Shown piece by piece: positions 1 to 13,502 of a stretch of 64,000 nt of DNA. The stretch lies in NCBI GenBank assembly GCA_000711775.1, contig ARYC01000108.1, positions 124,001-188,000 of the forward strand, read 5' to 3'. A model generated the notes under the pieces. It was not told where the DNA came from and did no database searches. It saw only the letters and a list, made by a program, of their open reading frames with translations. Every line of letters begins with the position of its first letter. The stretch's first letter is position 1. Origin of the DNA: Oxytricha trifallax. Taxonomy: Eukaryota > Ciliophora > Spirotrichea > Sporadotrichida > Oxytrichidae. The position numbers were made by a program, and so were the translations under genes.

Positions 1-859
1 GCTGATGACGCCAGGTAGATGGAATATTCAAAATCACTCGACCCTCAGAGTCCTCATAAGTCGGCTCCATGCAGTGAGTGCCCTAATGTATGCGACCTTA
101 AGCTAACGCATGTAGAGTGCTGCCCTCAAACAGGCCAGTTTGACTGTCATAGGCTAGGGTGCCAAGAATCCTGATTTAGAAGAGTTTATGCTGATACACT
201 TTAGCACTAGAGTAGTATGAATTTCACTAAGGCGCAATGCACTAGAGCTTCGTGCTTTGGCATAAGAGTTTAGTGCCTTTGGCTACTCATGAGTATTCAG
301 GATGCCAACTGGCTTGGTGGCTGAGCCAACGGTATCTGGACAGCAGGCGTTCTTGAGATAATTGCTGGGACTTGCCATCTGATCACTTATCTTAGGTAAT
401 AGGTTACGTTGTGCTCCTTCCCTAAATCTCGCTATCAAATACTATTGTTTGAGCTTACCTGGTGAGAGGAGGCGAAGCATCTAAAGTCGGATCCAACAAG
501 TCGCACATGGTTTGGTGGTGCGTCGAATCATCATGAGAACATCCAATATGGCGGCCGCCATCTTCCTTCATTATACTACTAACTCCATGCAAGGCCTCGT
601 CCACTAATGTCGAATAAGAGAGCGTGGAGCGCTAGCCAAGAATACTGCTAACCACTCGTCAGAGTGCTCCCCGGCTTCTATTAGATACCAATATGTTGCT
701 CAAGAGATTGCTAAGGCACTGTTGGAAAGATGTCTTGGTGAGCAGGGGATCGTCGAACTCAAGATTATCGAGCAGTAGATCTTCTGATGGGTCCTCCAGC
801 AACTATGGGTCGTCTTGCTCGCATGGTGAGTTGTCAATATCGAGTAGTAGGGGGTTCAT
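1..859 (-). CDS. GC-rich gene of unknown function, 3' part runs off the left edge
   Basis: This gene reads on the minus strand with TAA/TAG as Gln. The proposed ATG (857-859) opens an acidic, leucine-rich N-terminus (MNPLLLDIDNSPCEQDDP...). A 37-nt GTAAG...TTTAG intron at 422-458 splits an Arg codon and restores the frame exactly. After it comes a hydrophilic, Ser- and Ala-rich stretch, then a hydrophobic Arg/Leu-rich segment near 34-110 (LACLRAALYMRQLKVAYIRA). One TGA lies inside exon 1, between ...SRGAL and RVVSSI..., and fits Trp. The next TGA, at 34-36, could be the stop or another Trp; reading continues to the edge. Base composition is far richer in G and C than the flanks. I do not recognise the family. 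The start is uncertain because the frame stays open upstream. Confidence 0.55.
422..458 (-). other. 37-nt spliceosomal intron in the left-edge gene
   Basis: On the minus strand the segment starts GTAAGC and ends TTTAG. Removing it joins ...CTCACCAG to GGAAGGAG, making an AG|G Arg codon and linking two frames that both look like protein. Its size matches the other introns proposed in this window. Confidence 0.55.
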
Positions 860-950
860 CTGTTGGATTCGTGTCTTTCTTAAGGATTCTAAAGTATTAT
901 TTTAGAGGGGTAGCAGTTTATAATAATTAAATTCCGAATCTCGTCATTTT

Positions 951-981
951 GGTTGCTTTAGTAGAATAGCCTCTACTACTG

Positions 982-1060
<79 letters not shown>

Positions 1061-1090
1061 AGGCCCCTCATTTAAATTACTAAAGCAAGC
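951..1090. repeat. (CTA)n microsatellite inside a short hairpin
   Basis: A nearly pure CTA array at 973-1060, with one CTG, is bracketed by inverted arms GGTTGCTTTAGTA (951-963) and TACTAAAGCAAGC (1078-1090). It lies about 90 bp upstream of the left-edge gene start. The structure at 27.37-27.51 kb is the same element in inverted orientation. Confidence 0.8.
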
Positions 1091-3331
1091 AAATATTAAT
1101 AATAATTTTATCTATCTTAATTAATTTTTATTGTCACCCAAATCTTGTAAATAGCAGCATTGGGGTTTTATATTGGGCTCACTTTTTATTCTCGATGTCT
1201 TAAAATAATTAAAATAAAGTCATAATCTTGGAAGTGTCCAGTATCAGGAAAAATATATCAAAAGACTCTTAGATAAGGAATTACTATATGCTTCTTTAAT
1301 TAATGATATAATTTTTTAGCAAATATATTTCTAATCTATTTTCTTCTAAGATAAGTATGTATTAATACCATATTATAGCTGCCTGATAACTTAAAGTTAA
1401 AAGCTACTAAAATTTCTTTATGTTTAATTTATCAAAATTTAAGGAGCATAATTATGAATAAAATATTTATAGAAATGTAATGCTTATTATTAAATGATAG
1501 TAATTATATTTAATCATTTTTATTTCTTTTATGGGGCTGGGTAGGATGATTATATGCATCAAAAGGGTAAAAAATTGATCTTCCTACTTAGGATTTTGAC
1601 TTATTTGTGAAAAAAATTATAACCGACTTAGACCACACATCTGATTATACAATTATTCCTTAAGAATTTATGTTTTTTTATTATGATTAACTTAATTGTA
1701 TTAGAAAATTAATATAATTAAAGATTTAATAATTATTTAAATTTTATAATTTTAGTTTTGAAATTAAATAATTTATCTGAATTAGTAGCGTAATTAATAA
1801 TATTATTTTTCTTAATATATAATGTTCTATAAATAGTCTTAATTTAACAAAAACATTATTTTTATTTTTTATTCAATTAAATATCCAATATTAGTAATCT
1901 TTAAAATAATAGTCTCAATCATATAGAGGATATAACGCTCAATAAAGAAGCGTTTAAAAATTGAATATCAAATACACCGCTTATAATTTTAAATATAATT
2001 CTAACTATCATCAGAACAATCAAAAAGATAACTAATTTTTCACATTTTCAAGAATGGGTGCAAAGGTTAAAAAATATATTTTAATATTATTAAAATAAAC
2101 TTGGTTTAGGAAAATGAGAAAATTTATGAATTATAAACTGGCATTAGCAATTATTAATATTATTAAAAATATTAATTTTATATTAAATTGTTTTTATTCT
2201 TAATCTGTTTTCTATATTCCTTAAATAAATTAAGTAAATTAAGATAATTATAAATTTTGGATTTTATTAATTGAAAATAAATGCATTGCAAGTTTTTATA
2301 TGTATTAAAACAATTGATATCTTAAAAATTTTGTCAAACAAAAAGCTAATCAGCTAAAATTTTTAGAGTTGCCAAATAGTATCAATAAAATGCAAAAATA
2401 TACTTTTGCATATTTCTCCATATTTAATAAACATATTCTTAACGCGAAAAAAAAATTTCTAGTCTTGGGGAGTCAACTATTAAAATGTATAAAAATAATA
2501 TAACCATAATTTTGATTTCTATCTCAATATCTGCCGAATATTCAAATTTTAGTGGAATGTTTTTTATTAATATTATTTTTATAGTTTAGTATTTTATATT
2601 ATAACATATTAAACTAATGATCATAATTTAAATATACTAATAATTTTAATACGCAAAGAAAATTTTGAAATTAATTAGAGAGTGCTAAAATATAATAAAT
2701 AACTTTATAGAAATATAATTATTATCAATTAAATTAATTTATTGAGTATAAAAGATTATTTTAAATTAAGATCTTAAATTAATGAGACTCGTTTGGACTG
2801 CTTGATTTAAATATTTTTTTAATAATTAATATTTTAAAAGGTTGAGAAATCGGTAATTTAATGTTTAAAATAAAGTATTTAATTTGACTAATAAAAAAAT
2901 TTGTGAGTTCAAACTCATAATTATTTATGATTAGTGATATATCTCATAATATAATATTTATATACTCATGAGAAAATAATATTTAATATTAATATTGTGT
3001 TTTTAATATAAAATATTTTGCATATACTATGTGGCAAGACAAGGTCTCAAATTTAATAAATATAATATTTAATTATATTTATTTTCCTTCGAAAATAAAT
3101 ATTATTTAAATAGCATGTGATTTTACAAAACTTTATAATTAAAATGATTTATATATTTAAAGTAATATTAAAATTTAGATTTTATTTATATTTATTTAAT
3201 TTATCACGAACTTTTCGACTATTTTATTAAATTTATATTGAATATCAAATCTAATAATAATTTTCTATATTTTTAATCAGCAATATGATACTAATTAATT
3301 GATTAATTGTAATTCTTTTAGTAAAATAAAT
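1091..3331. other. AT-rich stretch, no gene seen
   Basis: This is long runs of A/T with scattered short hairpins. No protein-like frame or RNA gene was seen on either strand. A slightly richer patch at about 1,530-1,650 gives no convincing product. Confidence 0.6.
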
Positions 3332-3771
3332 GGGGGGGGGGAAGTTTCCTGCCCCAACATTAAATTTTATGTTTTTTGCAATAATTTTAATAGAAACAAT
3401 AAATTTCATTTTCAATTACCATAACCATGTACTAAACAACTTTTATTAAAATATAATTTTCAAGGTACATAATTATTCTTTATCAAATTAAGTATTATAA
3501 ACAAGGCTAAAATAATTGTTTTTTATTAATAATTAATGTGATTTTCATTAAAATGTTAATTTATTATCAAAGTATAAATGATATTTGAAGTTAAATTAAA
3601 ATTAACTATTTCATAATAAATGATTGAGATTCTTTGAGAATTTTAAAAATTACATATTTTTATGTGTGGGGCAGGAAACTTCCGAAGGGGCAGGAAACTA
3701 CCTTTTTGGGGGCAAGAAACTTCCCCCTTAGGGTGCATATAAAATTTTGGGGCAGGAAACTTCCCCCCCCC
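3332..3771. mobile_element. Foldback/MITE-like element with G-run/C-run tips (GCAGGAAACTTCCCC family)
   Basis: The left tip is a run of ten G followed by AAGTTTCCTGCCCC. The right tip is GGGGCAGGAAACTT followed by a run of about nine C. The terminal inverted repeat is about 25 bp and the interior is AT-rich and non-coding. Two further degenerate copies of the right-tip motif, ending in shorter C runs or none, lie just inside (3,668-3,728). The element at 61,385-61,881 has the same tips and size. Confidence 0.7.
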
Positions 3772-4136
3772 AAATAAATATATGAATAATAACTATTCTC
3801 AATATGTTAAATACTTCAAGAATAATAAATTGTTTTGTATATATAAAGTAAAATTCTTTACCAATTTTAAATTCTAAATGATTTAAATTAAATATAAAAT
3901 TGAGATAAAATTATCATTTTAAGATTGAACCACATTTACAAGATTGAAAAGAAGATTAGCTCATTTAATTATAATTGGAAATTACTTAAAGCAAAATATC
4001 TTTAAATAATTTATTTGATATCATACTAATTAAATATCAATTTGGAATAACATTTTGAGAAAAAAATATTTATTCTTTACTACTAAGTATTTAGAAATTA
4101 ATAATTGTTTTTTTTAATTTATAATATTTATTTTTT
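3772..4136. other. AT-rich spacer between two foldback elements
   Basis: AT-rich sequence with no gene signal, lying between the G/C-tipped element ending at 3,771 and the palindrome starting at 4,137. Confidence 0.5.
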
Positions 4137-4606
4137 GGATACCCCCCATGTGCCTGGAATCGGAAAAGACCCCCCCATGTGCCTGGAATTCTTTTTACTT
4201 TCGTTCACAGTTCTGGAATCATGAAAAGTTCTTTGTGAAGAAGAAATTTCCAAAACTCAATGACCACCGTATCATATAATTCAGCTACCCTAAATTAAGA
4301 TTAAAAAACGAAATTTAAAAAATAATGAAGGATTCATGGAGAAAAATCAGTTGGAAAATTATGATAATATGCAATTTTATAACATAAACAACATGATTTT
4401 TCTCCATGAATCCTTCATTATTTTTTAAATTTCGTTTTTTAATCTTAATTTAGGGTAGCTGAATTATATGATACGTTGGTCATTGAGTTTTGGAAATTTC
4501 TTCTTCACAAAGAACTTTTCATGATTCCAGAACTGTGAACGAAAGTAAAAAAAATTCCAGGCACATGGGGGGGTCTTTTCCGATTCCAGGCACATGGGGG
4601 GTATCC
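4137..4606. mobile_element. Near-perfect 470-bp palindrome with CCCCCC/GGGGGG tips
   Basis: Arms of about 213 bp (4,137-4,349 and 4,394-4,606) are almost identical inverted copies around a loop of about 44 bp. The outer ends are GGATACCCCCC and GGGGGGTATCC. A second C-run copy (CCCCCCCATGTGCCTGGAAT) sits 30 bp inside each end, so each arm carries a short direct repeat of CCCCATGTGCCTGGAAT. No coding signal. It is a foldback or MITE-like element. Confidence 0.85.
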
Positions 4607-7600
4607 TATTTTTTTAAATCAATAATCCAACTTAAAAGTCAAAATATCTTATAATCTTATTTCAACGAATTTAAGTAATGCTCTGTAGCTTATAAGTTAT
4701 CTCCTCTTTGCTTCTGTTTCAGTAAAATCAATATAAAAAAATTTAATTTGATATGGTGGGAGTTCATCCTATTTATCTAATTTCAGAAAAGATTTAGATT
4801 ATTAGTGTAAATAAAATTTGAATTTTTAAATTGAATTAAATATATTTCCATTAATATTCATATATTAATAAGATTAAAAAAAAATAAAATTAAAGTAAAA
4901 TAAATTATTTACGTAATCAGGGTAATGATATAAAAATAATAAATATTTCCATACATTTATATATTTTTTTCTTCATCTAATAATAATTCTATACCATATT
5001 TAATATACACACAATTTTATTTATAGATTTTAATTAATCAAAATATACTTTAGATAATTTTTAAATTCGTTTTACCAATGATTTTATATTTATTCAAAAT
5101 CACGTTCGCTTATATGCTTATTTTAAAAGGAATATTAGAAAAAATAATTATATATTATAATTTATTCAAGTTTATATAATATAAATTATATAATATAATT
5201 ATTTAAAGGAAATAATACTAAATAAAATAATAATATATTAAAAATTTAGCTTAAGCAATATTTAGTAGTTCCTCAATAAATTTATTTTTATTTAATTGAT
5301 GGTTATATACATATTCAAGATTTAAAAAAAAAATTAAAATTATAATTATTAATTAAATTTAAATCATAAAAGAAGTTTAAATTAATTTTATGAATTATTA
5401 TTAAATCAAAAGAATAAAATTTACTTAAAAAAGTAACATATAATTTTTTTAATTAAAGTTCTTGAATTTCAAGGTTGTAAAATTATATATACATACATAA
5501 TAATATATTTTTATTTTAATAAATTGATTAAAAATAATTAATTAATCAATAAATTTAATATAAGAGAAATATAAGATGCCTTCAATATTTTTTTATCATT
5601 TTCTAATACTAATAAAGAAAAGATTTCATTGAAATTATTATATCTTATTCTTTAAATTTCAGATAATATTGTAAAAAATATTTTAGAACTAACTAAGGGA
5701 TGAAAATGGATATCTGGATGAGTGGTTATTTTTAATTAATTTGGAAAGACATAAATCATTTGCAAAAATGAATTAAAGAATTTATTTGATATAAAGATAT
5801 TGAGGATAATTCGTAGGAATAAAACAAATGGATGAAAGAAGTAATCTTTAGAATATTTGAATTAAATTAGAATTAATTTGTTTAATATTATTAATTTTCT
5901 ATATTCATTGAACAATATTTAAATTGTAAAATGAATTGGGTATTAAAAATCAATCTCTTTCTTAAAAGAGGAATCAAGGGCTCCTTCTATACTACTTTAA
6001 TTTACGAATTAAATATTTAAATAAGGTTCTAATGGATATATTCTTAAAATACAAAATGTCTTTAGTGAATATTTAAGATATTACTTAATACAAATTAAAA
6101 TTTTTATAAAAAGTAAGAAAAGTTATATAACTAAATCATTATTTTAAATTACAATTAACTTTTTATAATTGTATTTTAATAATATTAAATCTCATAAGCC
6201 GACATTTTCAAATTAAAATATTTAAATATTTTGCTTTAATTCATATTCAGTATTAGATAACCTCCCATTTTTTTATTTGTAGAAGGAAGATAATCTGAAA
6301 AAATAACCATTTAATAATATTCATAAAATACAAAACATAGGGAATTTTTGTAGAAATAAAATGAACTGCCAAGTATATTAAAACGTAAATTAAATTGCAT
6401 TTTTAATATATAAATATAGAAAACGTATGAATTTTAAAAGATGCTTTAGAGTTTATAGTACTGATGAAATTTTACTTCACCTTGATAACTTTAATATTTT
6501 TTTATAATATTTAGTCATTTTTACATTAATTAAGATAAGATATTGAATTTTCATCTTTAAAGTTATTTTAATGAGATTTTTTCAGTTCTAATATTGAGTG
6601 ATTGAGTTATTTTAGCTTTCGCACTTTTGACATTTTCACAAAAAATCTATCAATGAATAAATATGTTATCTGAGATATATAAATAAATAATATTGAGTTA
6701 AGTTGACTCAGCTTTTACTAATTTCAGATTGGTCACTCACTCACAATAATAATATTTTTAATTAGAAAATGCTCAATATTTCTGATTTTCTCAATGTTAT
6801 ACTTATATAAACCCATTTTCTTTTTAATTTTGATAATAATATCACTGATTTGTTATTGATAATTTGAAACTATTTTTCATATGTCAAAACTTATGATCTA
6901 TTTTTAAATTTTAATAGTTTTTATATTATTTACTAATATAGTTATTCAAACTATAGATGAATAAAGCCTTTCAAATTTATTATAATATATAAGTTTTTTG
7001 TAATTCCAATAAATTAAATATAAAATAAAATTGTACAATCATATAATGCGCTCCTTATATAATTTTAATGAAAAAATTGACATATTTATAAGTATTTATA
7101 TAGGGTTCAAAGACCAAAATATTATTTTCTTTTGTTTTAATTTTATTTTTTCTAATTATACATTTTTAATTTTAATTAGATTCATATTTTGCTTCAACAT
7201 TAATACATTAATAATATTTGTAAAAAACATGATAAAATAATAATAAAACAGTTAAAAATTATCTTAAAATGTAGAGCCTATTTTAAATAAATTTCAATAT
7301 ATCAATTAATTTTAATTATTAAAATAAAAATTACAAACAAAGACAAAGTATTGATAAGCTAAATATTTAAATCATTTATACTTTATTATATTGATAATTT
7401 AAAAAGTAAATTTATTATAATTATTAATTTAATTAAGTTTTATCTATTTGCATTTAATGTTCCCTCTTTTTTAAATTAAGTTATTATGCTAATGTAATCT
7501 AGATAAGCTTAAAAATTTTTAATTTTCGATAAAAGAAATCCTTTAATAAAATAAGAGGTGACTTTTTCAAGCTCTCCATATTAAATACTTAATATTAAAT

Positions 7601-7866
7601 ATACTACAAATACTAAAATAATTGACCATATATAATTGTAAAAATTTATAATTGTACCTGGAATTATGAAGGAGAATTATTTTAATATATTTAAATACAT
7701 AAATTAAATTTCCCCATAATTTTATGAATATCAGGAATTAACTTATTTTTTAAAAAAATTTATAATTAAAACGATATTAAATTACTTTTTATTCATTTAA
7801 CTTAATAAATATTATAAAACTAATATTTATATTTTTAATTTTTTTTATTTTATAAGATTATTTTGG
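4607..7866. other. AT-rich stretch, no gene seen
   Basis: Low-complexity A/T sequence. A 69-codon ATG frame near 7,031-7,240 encodes only Phe/Ile/Asn-rich sequence of the kind this composition yields in any frame and is not called. No repeat family or RNA gene recognised. Confidence 0.6.
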
Positions 7867-8489
7867 TGTACCTGTCTCATACCTCATTATTATTATTATA
7901 GATAAAAATTAAAACATTAATTGCCTACTAACCAAATTTAGGTAAAGAATCACGAATTCATCATTAATACTTTCTCGAAACACTCTGAGGTAATATGACT
8001 TTGAAAAATTTATTGATAAATCATAAAATTACTTACATTTATTGTTGCAAATATAATTATTTTTTGTGATTTTACTCTCCAATAACTTTCACTTTTTATC
8101 TTAAAATTTCATTTGTTCATAATCTTCCTGACTACTTATTCTAATATTTTGTGTGAAAAAACATTATAATACTATTCATAAATTAATTGATTATTCTCTT
8201 TAATATTTAATAATTCGATTTTGAATAGATAGTCTAAATAAATAAGATTTTAGGATAAAAAGTGAAAGTTATTGGAGATTAGACTCACAAAATCATTTTA
8301 AATGCAACAATAAATGCAATTAATTTTATGATTTATTAATAAATTTTTCAAAGTCATATTACCTCAGAGTGTTTTGCAAAAAAGTAATAATAATAAAATT
8401 CATGATTCTTAACCTAATTTGTTTAGTAAGTCAATTAATGTTTTATTTTTTATCTATAATAATAGTGAGGTGTGAGACTGGTATCGCCC
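7867..8489. mobile_element. Diverged palindrome, arms about 240 bp
   Basis: The left arm (7,867-8,108, starting GTACCTGTCTCATACCTCA) is repeated inverted at 8,249-8,489 with scattered mismatches and indels. The loop is about 140 bp. The arms are clearly less identical than those of the other palindromes here, suggesting an older copy. No coding signal. Confidence 0.75.
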
Positions 8490-10946
8490 TTATTATCTTA
8501 AATCATAAATATTTGTTTTTTTTATAATGATTGACATAATTTAGTGTTGTATTTGCATTTTTCTTAATTGTCTCTTATCTAATTTTCAATATTACTTTAA
8601 ATTTTTTTTTGCAATTAATTTTAAAAATGAAGCTAAATTTTAAAAACCCTTATTTAAAATTTTTAAACTTAAATAATTATTATTAAAATTATTCCAGAAA
8701 ATATGAAATAATTATATAGTTTAATAATTTAATAACTTGAATTAAATAAATATTTAAAAATATTCAAATGAATCAAATAATATAGTTCCATAATGTTATT
8801 AATAATATTTTATTATAATATTTATTAGAATATGTTATTAAATATGAGTTATGCATTTTATTTAATGTATTTTGTTTGATAATCATCGTTTTCTTTTATG
8901 TATTATTACAATATCTAAAAATATTACTTTTATTTTTATTTTTTATTTTAGCATATACCTTAAAAATATTTTTGCTTATTTATAAAATTAAATTCACTTT
9001 TATTTGTTATTTAATTTATAATTTTGATTAATTTTAATTCCTATGAAAATTATATTCTACCTCACGTTTTAGTTGGATTCTGCGAAGCAAGCCTAGAACT
9101 ATAAATAATTACGTTAGTGTAATAAAATGGATCTTCATAGTGAAAGAGGCAAAGATTCCGTTATTCACAAAAAGATCTTTAATATATAATAAAATAAAAA
9201 AATTAAGTAATATTATTATTTAATATAATTCGATAAAAATAAGAAGTTTGAATTTAAAGAAAATCAACTTTTTAAATTGAAAATATAGGATAATAAGATA
9301 AATTATAATAAATTTATCCATAAAAAGACTAGGAAATGATAGCGATGCTACTTAAGAAAACGAATTATATAAAATGTAACAAAATTGAAAGTATATATTT
9401 AAGTTTTTTCTTATTTTTAAATAAATTCATATTTAAATTTAATCTTAATAAGCTTTAATTGCAAATAAATACAATAAATAATGAACAAATAAATATTAAT
9501 AAAATTGTTTTAAAATTAAGATAAATTCTTTTGTAATTCATTTATTCTTAGTATTATAAATAATCTTAATTGTTGTTGAAATTTTAGATGTTTTTTATCT
9601 TCAAAATAAAATGTTTGTCAAATTGTTTCTAGACTCTTGGCAGTTGTTTGTATCTTCTCGTTAATTATATAATATTGACTATAAATATATATTCAGTTAT
9701 AAATACAAAATAAATAAAAATATTACATACTTAATTTAAAAGTAGATTAAATATTATATAATATAATGATTTATTTCCATTATTAGGCGTTGAATATATA
9801 AACTGATAGATTTTTTCTTTAATTTAATTTAATTATTATATTATATTATATTATATTATATTAGTAAAATTCTTAAATTTATTATTGATTTTAATTTATT
9901 TATGTATTTTTTATTTTAAATAAAAATATAAAATATTTTTATAAATATTGGTATCTCAGTTTAAATAAATATTACAGTACTAATAAATAACAAAGGATTT
10001 AAATATCTCTTATTTTTTTATTATGCTTTATTCATTATTTTTTTTTAAAAATTAATAATTAAAATCTAATAATAAATGGAGGGAGATTAATTTAATTTTG
10101 GTTAATCTAAAAATAAAATGATTTTTCATAAATATATTCAGTTTATTTATTAAATTTGCTAAAACTATATTATGTCCTTTCTTGAGCTGAACTAATGTTC
10201 ATAATTTATGATTTAAATTTATCAAATAAATTACAAAAATTAAAATCGGGTTTTTTAACAGTAGGAACATGATACAATTAGTATCACTCATTATTAAATC
10301 TAACTAATTTAAATATATATTTCTTTATTCTCATTATTATCTTTAACAATTTATAAAGAATAAAAAAAATCAATTATATATCTTAAATAATAAATGAATA
10401 ATTTATTATGTTTGTAATTATAATAATTTTACTTTAAACAAAAAGTATATTTCATTTATTAATTATAAAATAATTCAAAAGCTGTTGTATAGATTAGAGT
10501 TCTTAATTATAAAATAGTAAATCAACTTCAGCTTAAAAAAATTATTGAATAATAATAAATTAAAATTAGGATTTTCATTGTATTAATAAGTTTTTAATTA
10601 TTTTATAATTATTAGGAAGATAAATTATTATATTTAACTGCTAAGCCTACTAATTTAAATATTTGTATAATAATTAATGAAAATTTTCAATTCCTTTATA
10701 ATTTATTCAACTTCCTTTAAATGTATCCTTAGATAGGCTAATAATTATAAATATAATTTATGTACAAAAATTTACTTATTGTTCAATAATTTAATAAGTC
10801 CTCATTTAATAATAAAATTCAAATCATTTTCATCTATTTATTTTCAAAACAAATTTCAAAATGAATATAAAAGAGGTTTTTATAACTTAACAATCTTAAA
10901 ATGAATAACAATAATGATAAATTAAAGAAAAGAGCTAACACTATAT
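8490..10946. other. AT-rich stretch with an ATTAT tandem repeat
   Basis: Holds a short (TTATA)n array at about 9,833-9,863 and otherwise A/T-rich DNA with no gene signal. A slightly GC-richer patch at 9,060-9,180 yields no persuasive product. Confidence 0.55.
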
Positions 10947-12543
10947 GTTCCGACCGAGACCCGTACCACCCCCCCCCGTACCCCCATACCCCCCGTACCC
11001 CCCCATAAAATCCCCCATTTCATATGAAATTTTTTATCCGCGCAGTCTGAATCGATTTCCTTCCTGACATCTCGATATCATATAATGATAATTTTATATA
11101 TAAAATATTATAAATTTTTGAAAATTTTTTCTTTGCTTATTAGCGCATAATAACATGTAAAGTTTTAATTTTTTTAATTTTTTTTCAACATCCGTCATCA
11201 CTTTTTTTGTATATACTCCCATAGGAAAATATTTATTTATAAGTTGCTCATTGATTACATAATTTTAACATAATAATTATTTCTAAAGTATTTTATATAT
11301 TATTTCTATCATTTTAAATCAACTCAATCCAGCTTATCTCAAGCAAATTAAAACAAAAAAGTGATTTTTTGTAATACTTTTAGAGTATAAATTCTTTTTT
11401 AAAATGTATTAAAATAAATAATTTATTTTTTTATTATCACTTAAATGTTACAAAGTCTCACTTTATAATTATATAATATTTTTTAAAAAATAATTCTATA
11501 TTTTTTTAATATTGTAGGCATGCATTTGGATTTGGAAATTAAAAAAAATATCTGATAATTAATTATATTCGTGGAACTTAATTTACTCGAAACCTAGGCA
11601 ATATGGTACTTGTTCAATTGAGATTTCAAAATTAGCAAGACATAACTTTTGCAGTATACCTCTATTGCATCCCTAAATTTGGATAGATCAACAAAATATT
11701 TTGTGTGATTTGTTAAGTTAAATTATATGTCAAATATTTTGTTGATCTATCCAAATTTAGGGATGCAATAGAGGTATACTGCAAAAGTTATGTCTTGCTA
11801 ATTTTGAAATCTCAATTGAACAAGTACCATATTGCCTAGGTTTCGAGTTAATTAAGTTCCACGAATATAATTAATTATCAGATATTTTTTTTAATTTCCA
11901 AATCCAAATGCATGCCTACAATATTAAAAAAATATAGAATTATTTTTTAAAAAATATTATATAATTATAAAGTGAGACTTTGTAACATTTAAGTGATAAT
12001 AAAAAAATAAATTATTTATTTTAATATATTTTAAAAAAGAATTTATACTCTAAAAGTATTATAAAAAATTACTTTTTTGTTTTAATTTGCTTGAGATAAG
12101 CTGGATTGAGTTGATTTAAAATGATAGAAATAATATATAAAATACTTTAGAAATAATTATTATGTTAAAATTATGTAATCAATGAGCAACTTATAAATAA
12201 TTATTTTCCTATGGGAGTATATACAAAAAAAGTGATGACGGATGTTGAAAAAAAATTAAAAAAATTAAAACTTTACATGTTATTATGCGCTAATAAGCAA
12301 AGAAAAAATTTTCAAAAATTTATAATATTTTATATATAAAATTATCATTATATGATATCGAGATGTCAGGAAGGAAATCGATTCAGACTGCGCGGATAAA
12401 AAATTTCATATGAAATGGGGGATTTTATGGGGGGTAGGGGGGGTATGGGGGTACGGGGGTACAGTGGTACGGGGAGTACGGGTGTGAAGGGGGTATTTTT
12501 TAGAAGAGGGGTACGGGGGGGGGGTACGGGTCTCGGTCGGAAC
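10947..12543. mobile_element. 1.6-kb palindrome with C-rich/G-rich tips, containing a nested foldback family member
   Basis: The outer ends are GTTCCGACCGAGACCCGTACC and its exact inverse. The arms (10,947-11,702 and 11,732-12,543) are nearly identical except that the right tip carries extra G-rich TACGGGG units at 12,420-12,530. The loop is about 30 bp. The central 11,510-11,926 matches the family of foldbacks at 39.7 and 59 kb, so this is either a long member of that family or a foldback that carried flanking DNA with it. No coding signal. Confidence 0.85.
11510..11926. mobile_element. Foldback family TGTAG copy 1 (core of the 1.6-kb palindrome)
   Basis: It begins ATTGTAGGCATGCATTTGG and ends with the inverse. 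Ordered internal blocks are shared with the copies at 39,691-40,120 and 58,966-59,387: TGTAGRNATNCATTTG, CCTAGRCAATATGGTACTTG (also in the 59-kb copy), AATTCAAAATTAGC-like, GGTACC/ATACCTC-like and TNTTGCATCCC at the turn. Confidence 0.7.
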
Positions 12544-12889
12544 AACTATAAATAGATAAACATGGAAAGCTTGTAATATAATTTTAATTTATCAAAGTTA
12601 AAATTAAATAGCAAATAAAAGGAAAGCGAAATGATAGTTTCTCGCATATTATTTTATCTATATATATTTAAGAAAACTTTATAAATCAATCATTAAATTA
12701 TGTTAAATGTTGTCACATTTATAAAAATATTTATTTAAATGTATATTGAAAAATTAATGGTATTAAAAAAAATAAACTAAGGATTTGGAAAAAAAATTTT
12801 AGAGAGTTTAATAAAAAGGAAATAAATAATTCACTGAAAAATCGTTTGTTTATTCTTGATGTTATTATTAAATTAGAAAGTTTTAAGGA
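12544..12889. other. AT-rich spacer
   Basis: AT-rich sequence with no gene or repeat recognised, between the palindrome and the GC-rich gene fragment. Confidence 0.5.
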
Positions 12890-13502
12890 TAGGGTGACCC
12901 ACAGGGGCCCGATGCTGGAGACTTTCTAATAAAGCTTTCTACTACACTAAGGCCTGTTGAGGGTAGGCAGGGGGTTGCTGGGTTCACCGCATTAGGGGCC
13001 AGTCGGCGGGGTTCAATCTGTCAGATCCTAGACTCCTCGAGTCGTCTGCACGCTAAGGATTATCCTACATTAGATTAGCTACCTGGCGTGAGTTCAGCTT
13101 CCTAGGTAATGGGGAGCAGGATGAAGGTGGTGCTCAGCCTTCAAAAATGAGGCGATGAGAACCATAGAAGCCAACGATAATGATTATCCTCCCACACCAG
13201 GTCGGGTTAATGAGGCTACCACACAGAAAGGACAGAGATTACTATCTCAGCAGCGGTGGAACCTGGTAAGAGTTTTCTCCAGACTCCCCTTTAATTGTTT
13301 ATAGGAAGCAGATCTCTGCAAGCTCTGCGGGGGATACTCCTAGGCGGAACTAGGCTCTTATTTCGTGTTACAGGGAGAAGTGGAATGGGTGGCGAGGTGG
13401 ATTTTTGGAGTTTTTCTATTTCACGACTTGCCACGTCAACTCACTTCAGATACGTCTACGTCACGACTAAAATTGATGGTTTGATTTTAGTATTGAACAG
13501 TG
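12890..13502 (+). CDS. GC-rich two-exon gene fragment, unknown product
   Basis: This GC-rich island of about 600 bp is probably coding on the plus strand. A clear 39-nt intron (13,266-13,304, GTAAGAG...TTTATAG) separates the exons. More than one frame is open under the ciliate code. The most protein-like reading before the intron runs ...RTIEANDNDYPPTPGRV...LLSQQRWNL, continuing after it as EADLCKLCGGYSQ... and ending near a TGA at about 13,480. An alternative reading uses a TGA as Trp. The 3' 217 bp, including the end of the intron, recurs inverted at 53.5 kb. No family recognised; the 5' end is not defined, so it may be a fragment. Confidence 0.4.
13266..13304 (+). other. 39-nt intron in the GC-rich fragment
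   Basis: Donor GTAAGAG, acceptor TTTATAG. The duplicate copy at 53.5 kb keeps the acceptor region (as TTTACAG) but not the donor, so the duplication was of genomic DNA, not spliced RNA. Confidence 0.5.

Noticed and set aside
7031..7240. 69-codon ATG frame
   Set aside because: Phe/Ile/Asn-rich composition typical of any frame in this AT-rich DNA, with no motif or neighbour support.
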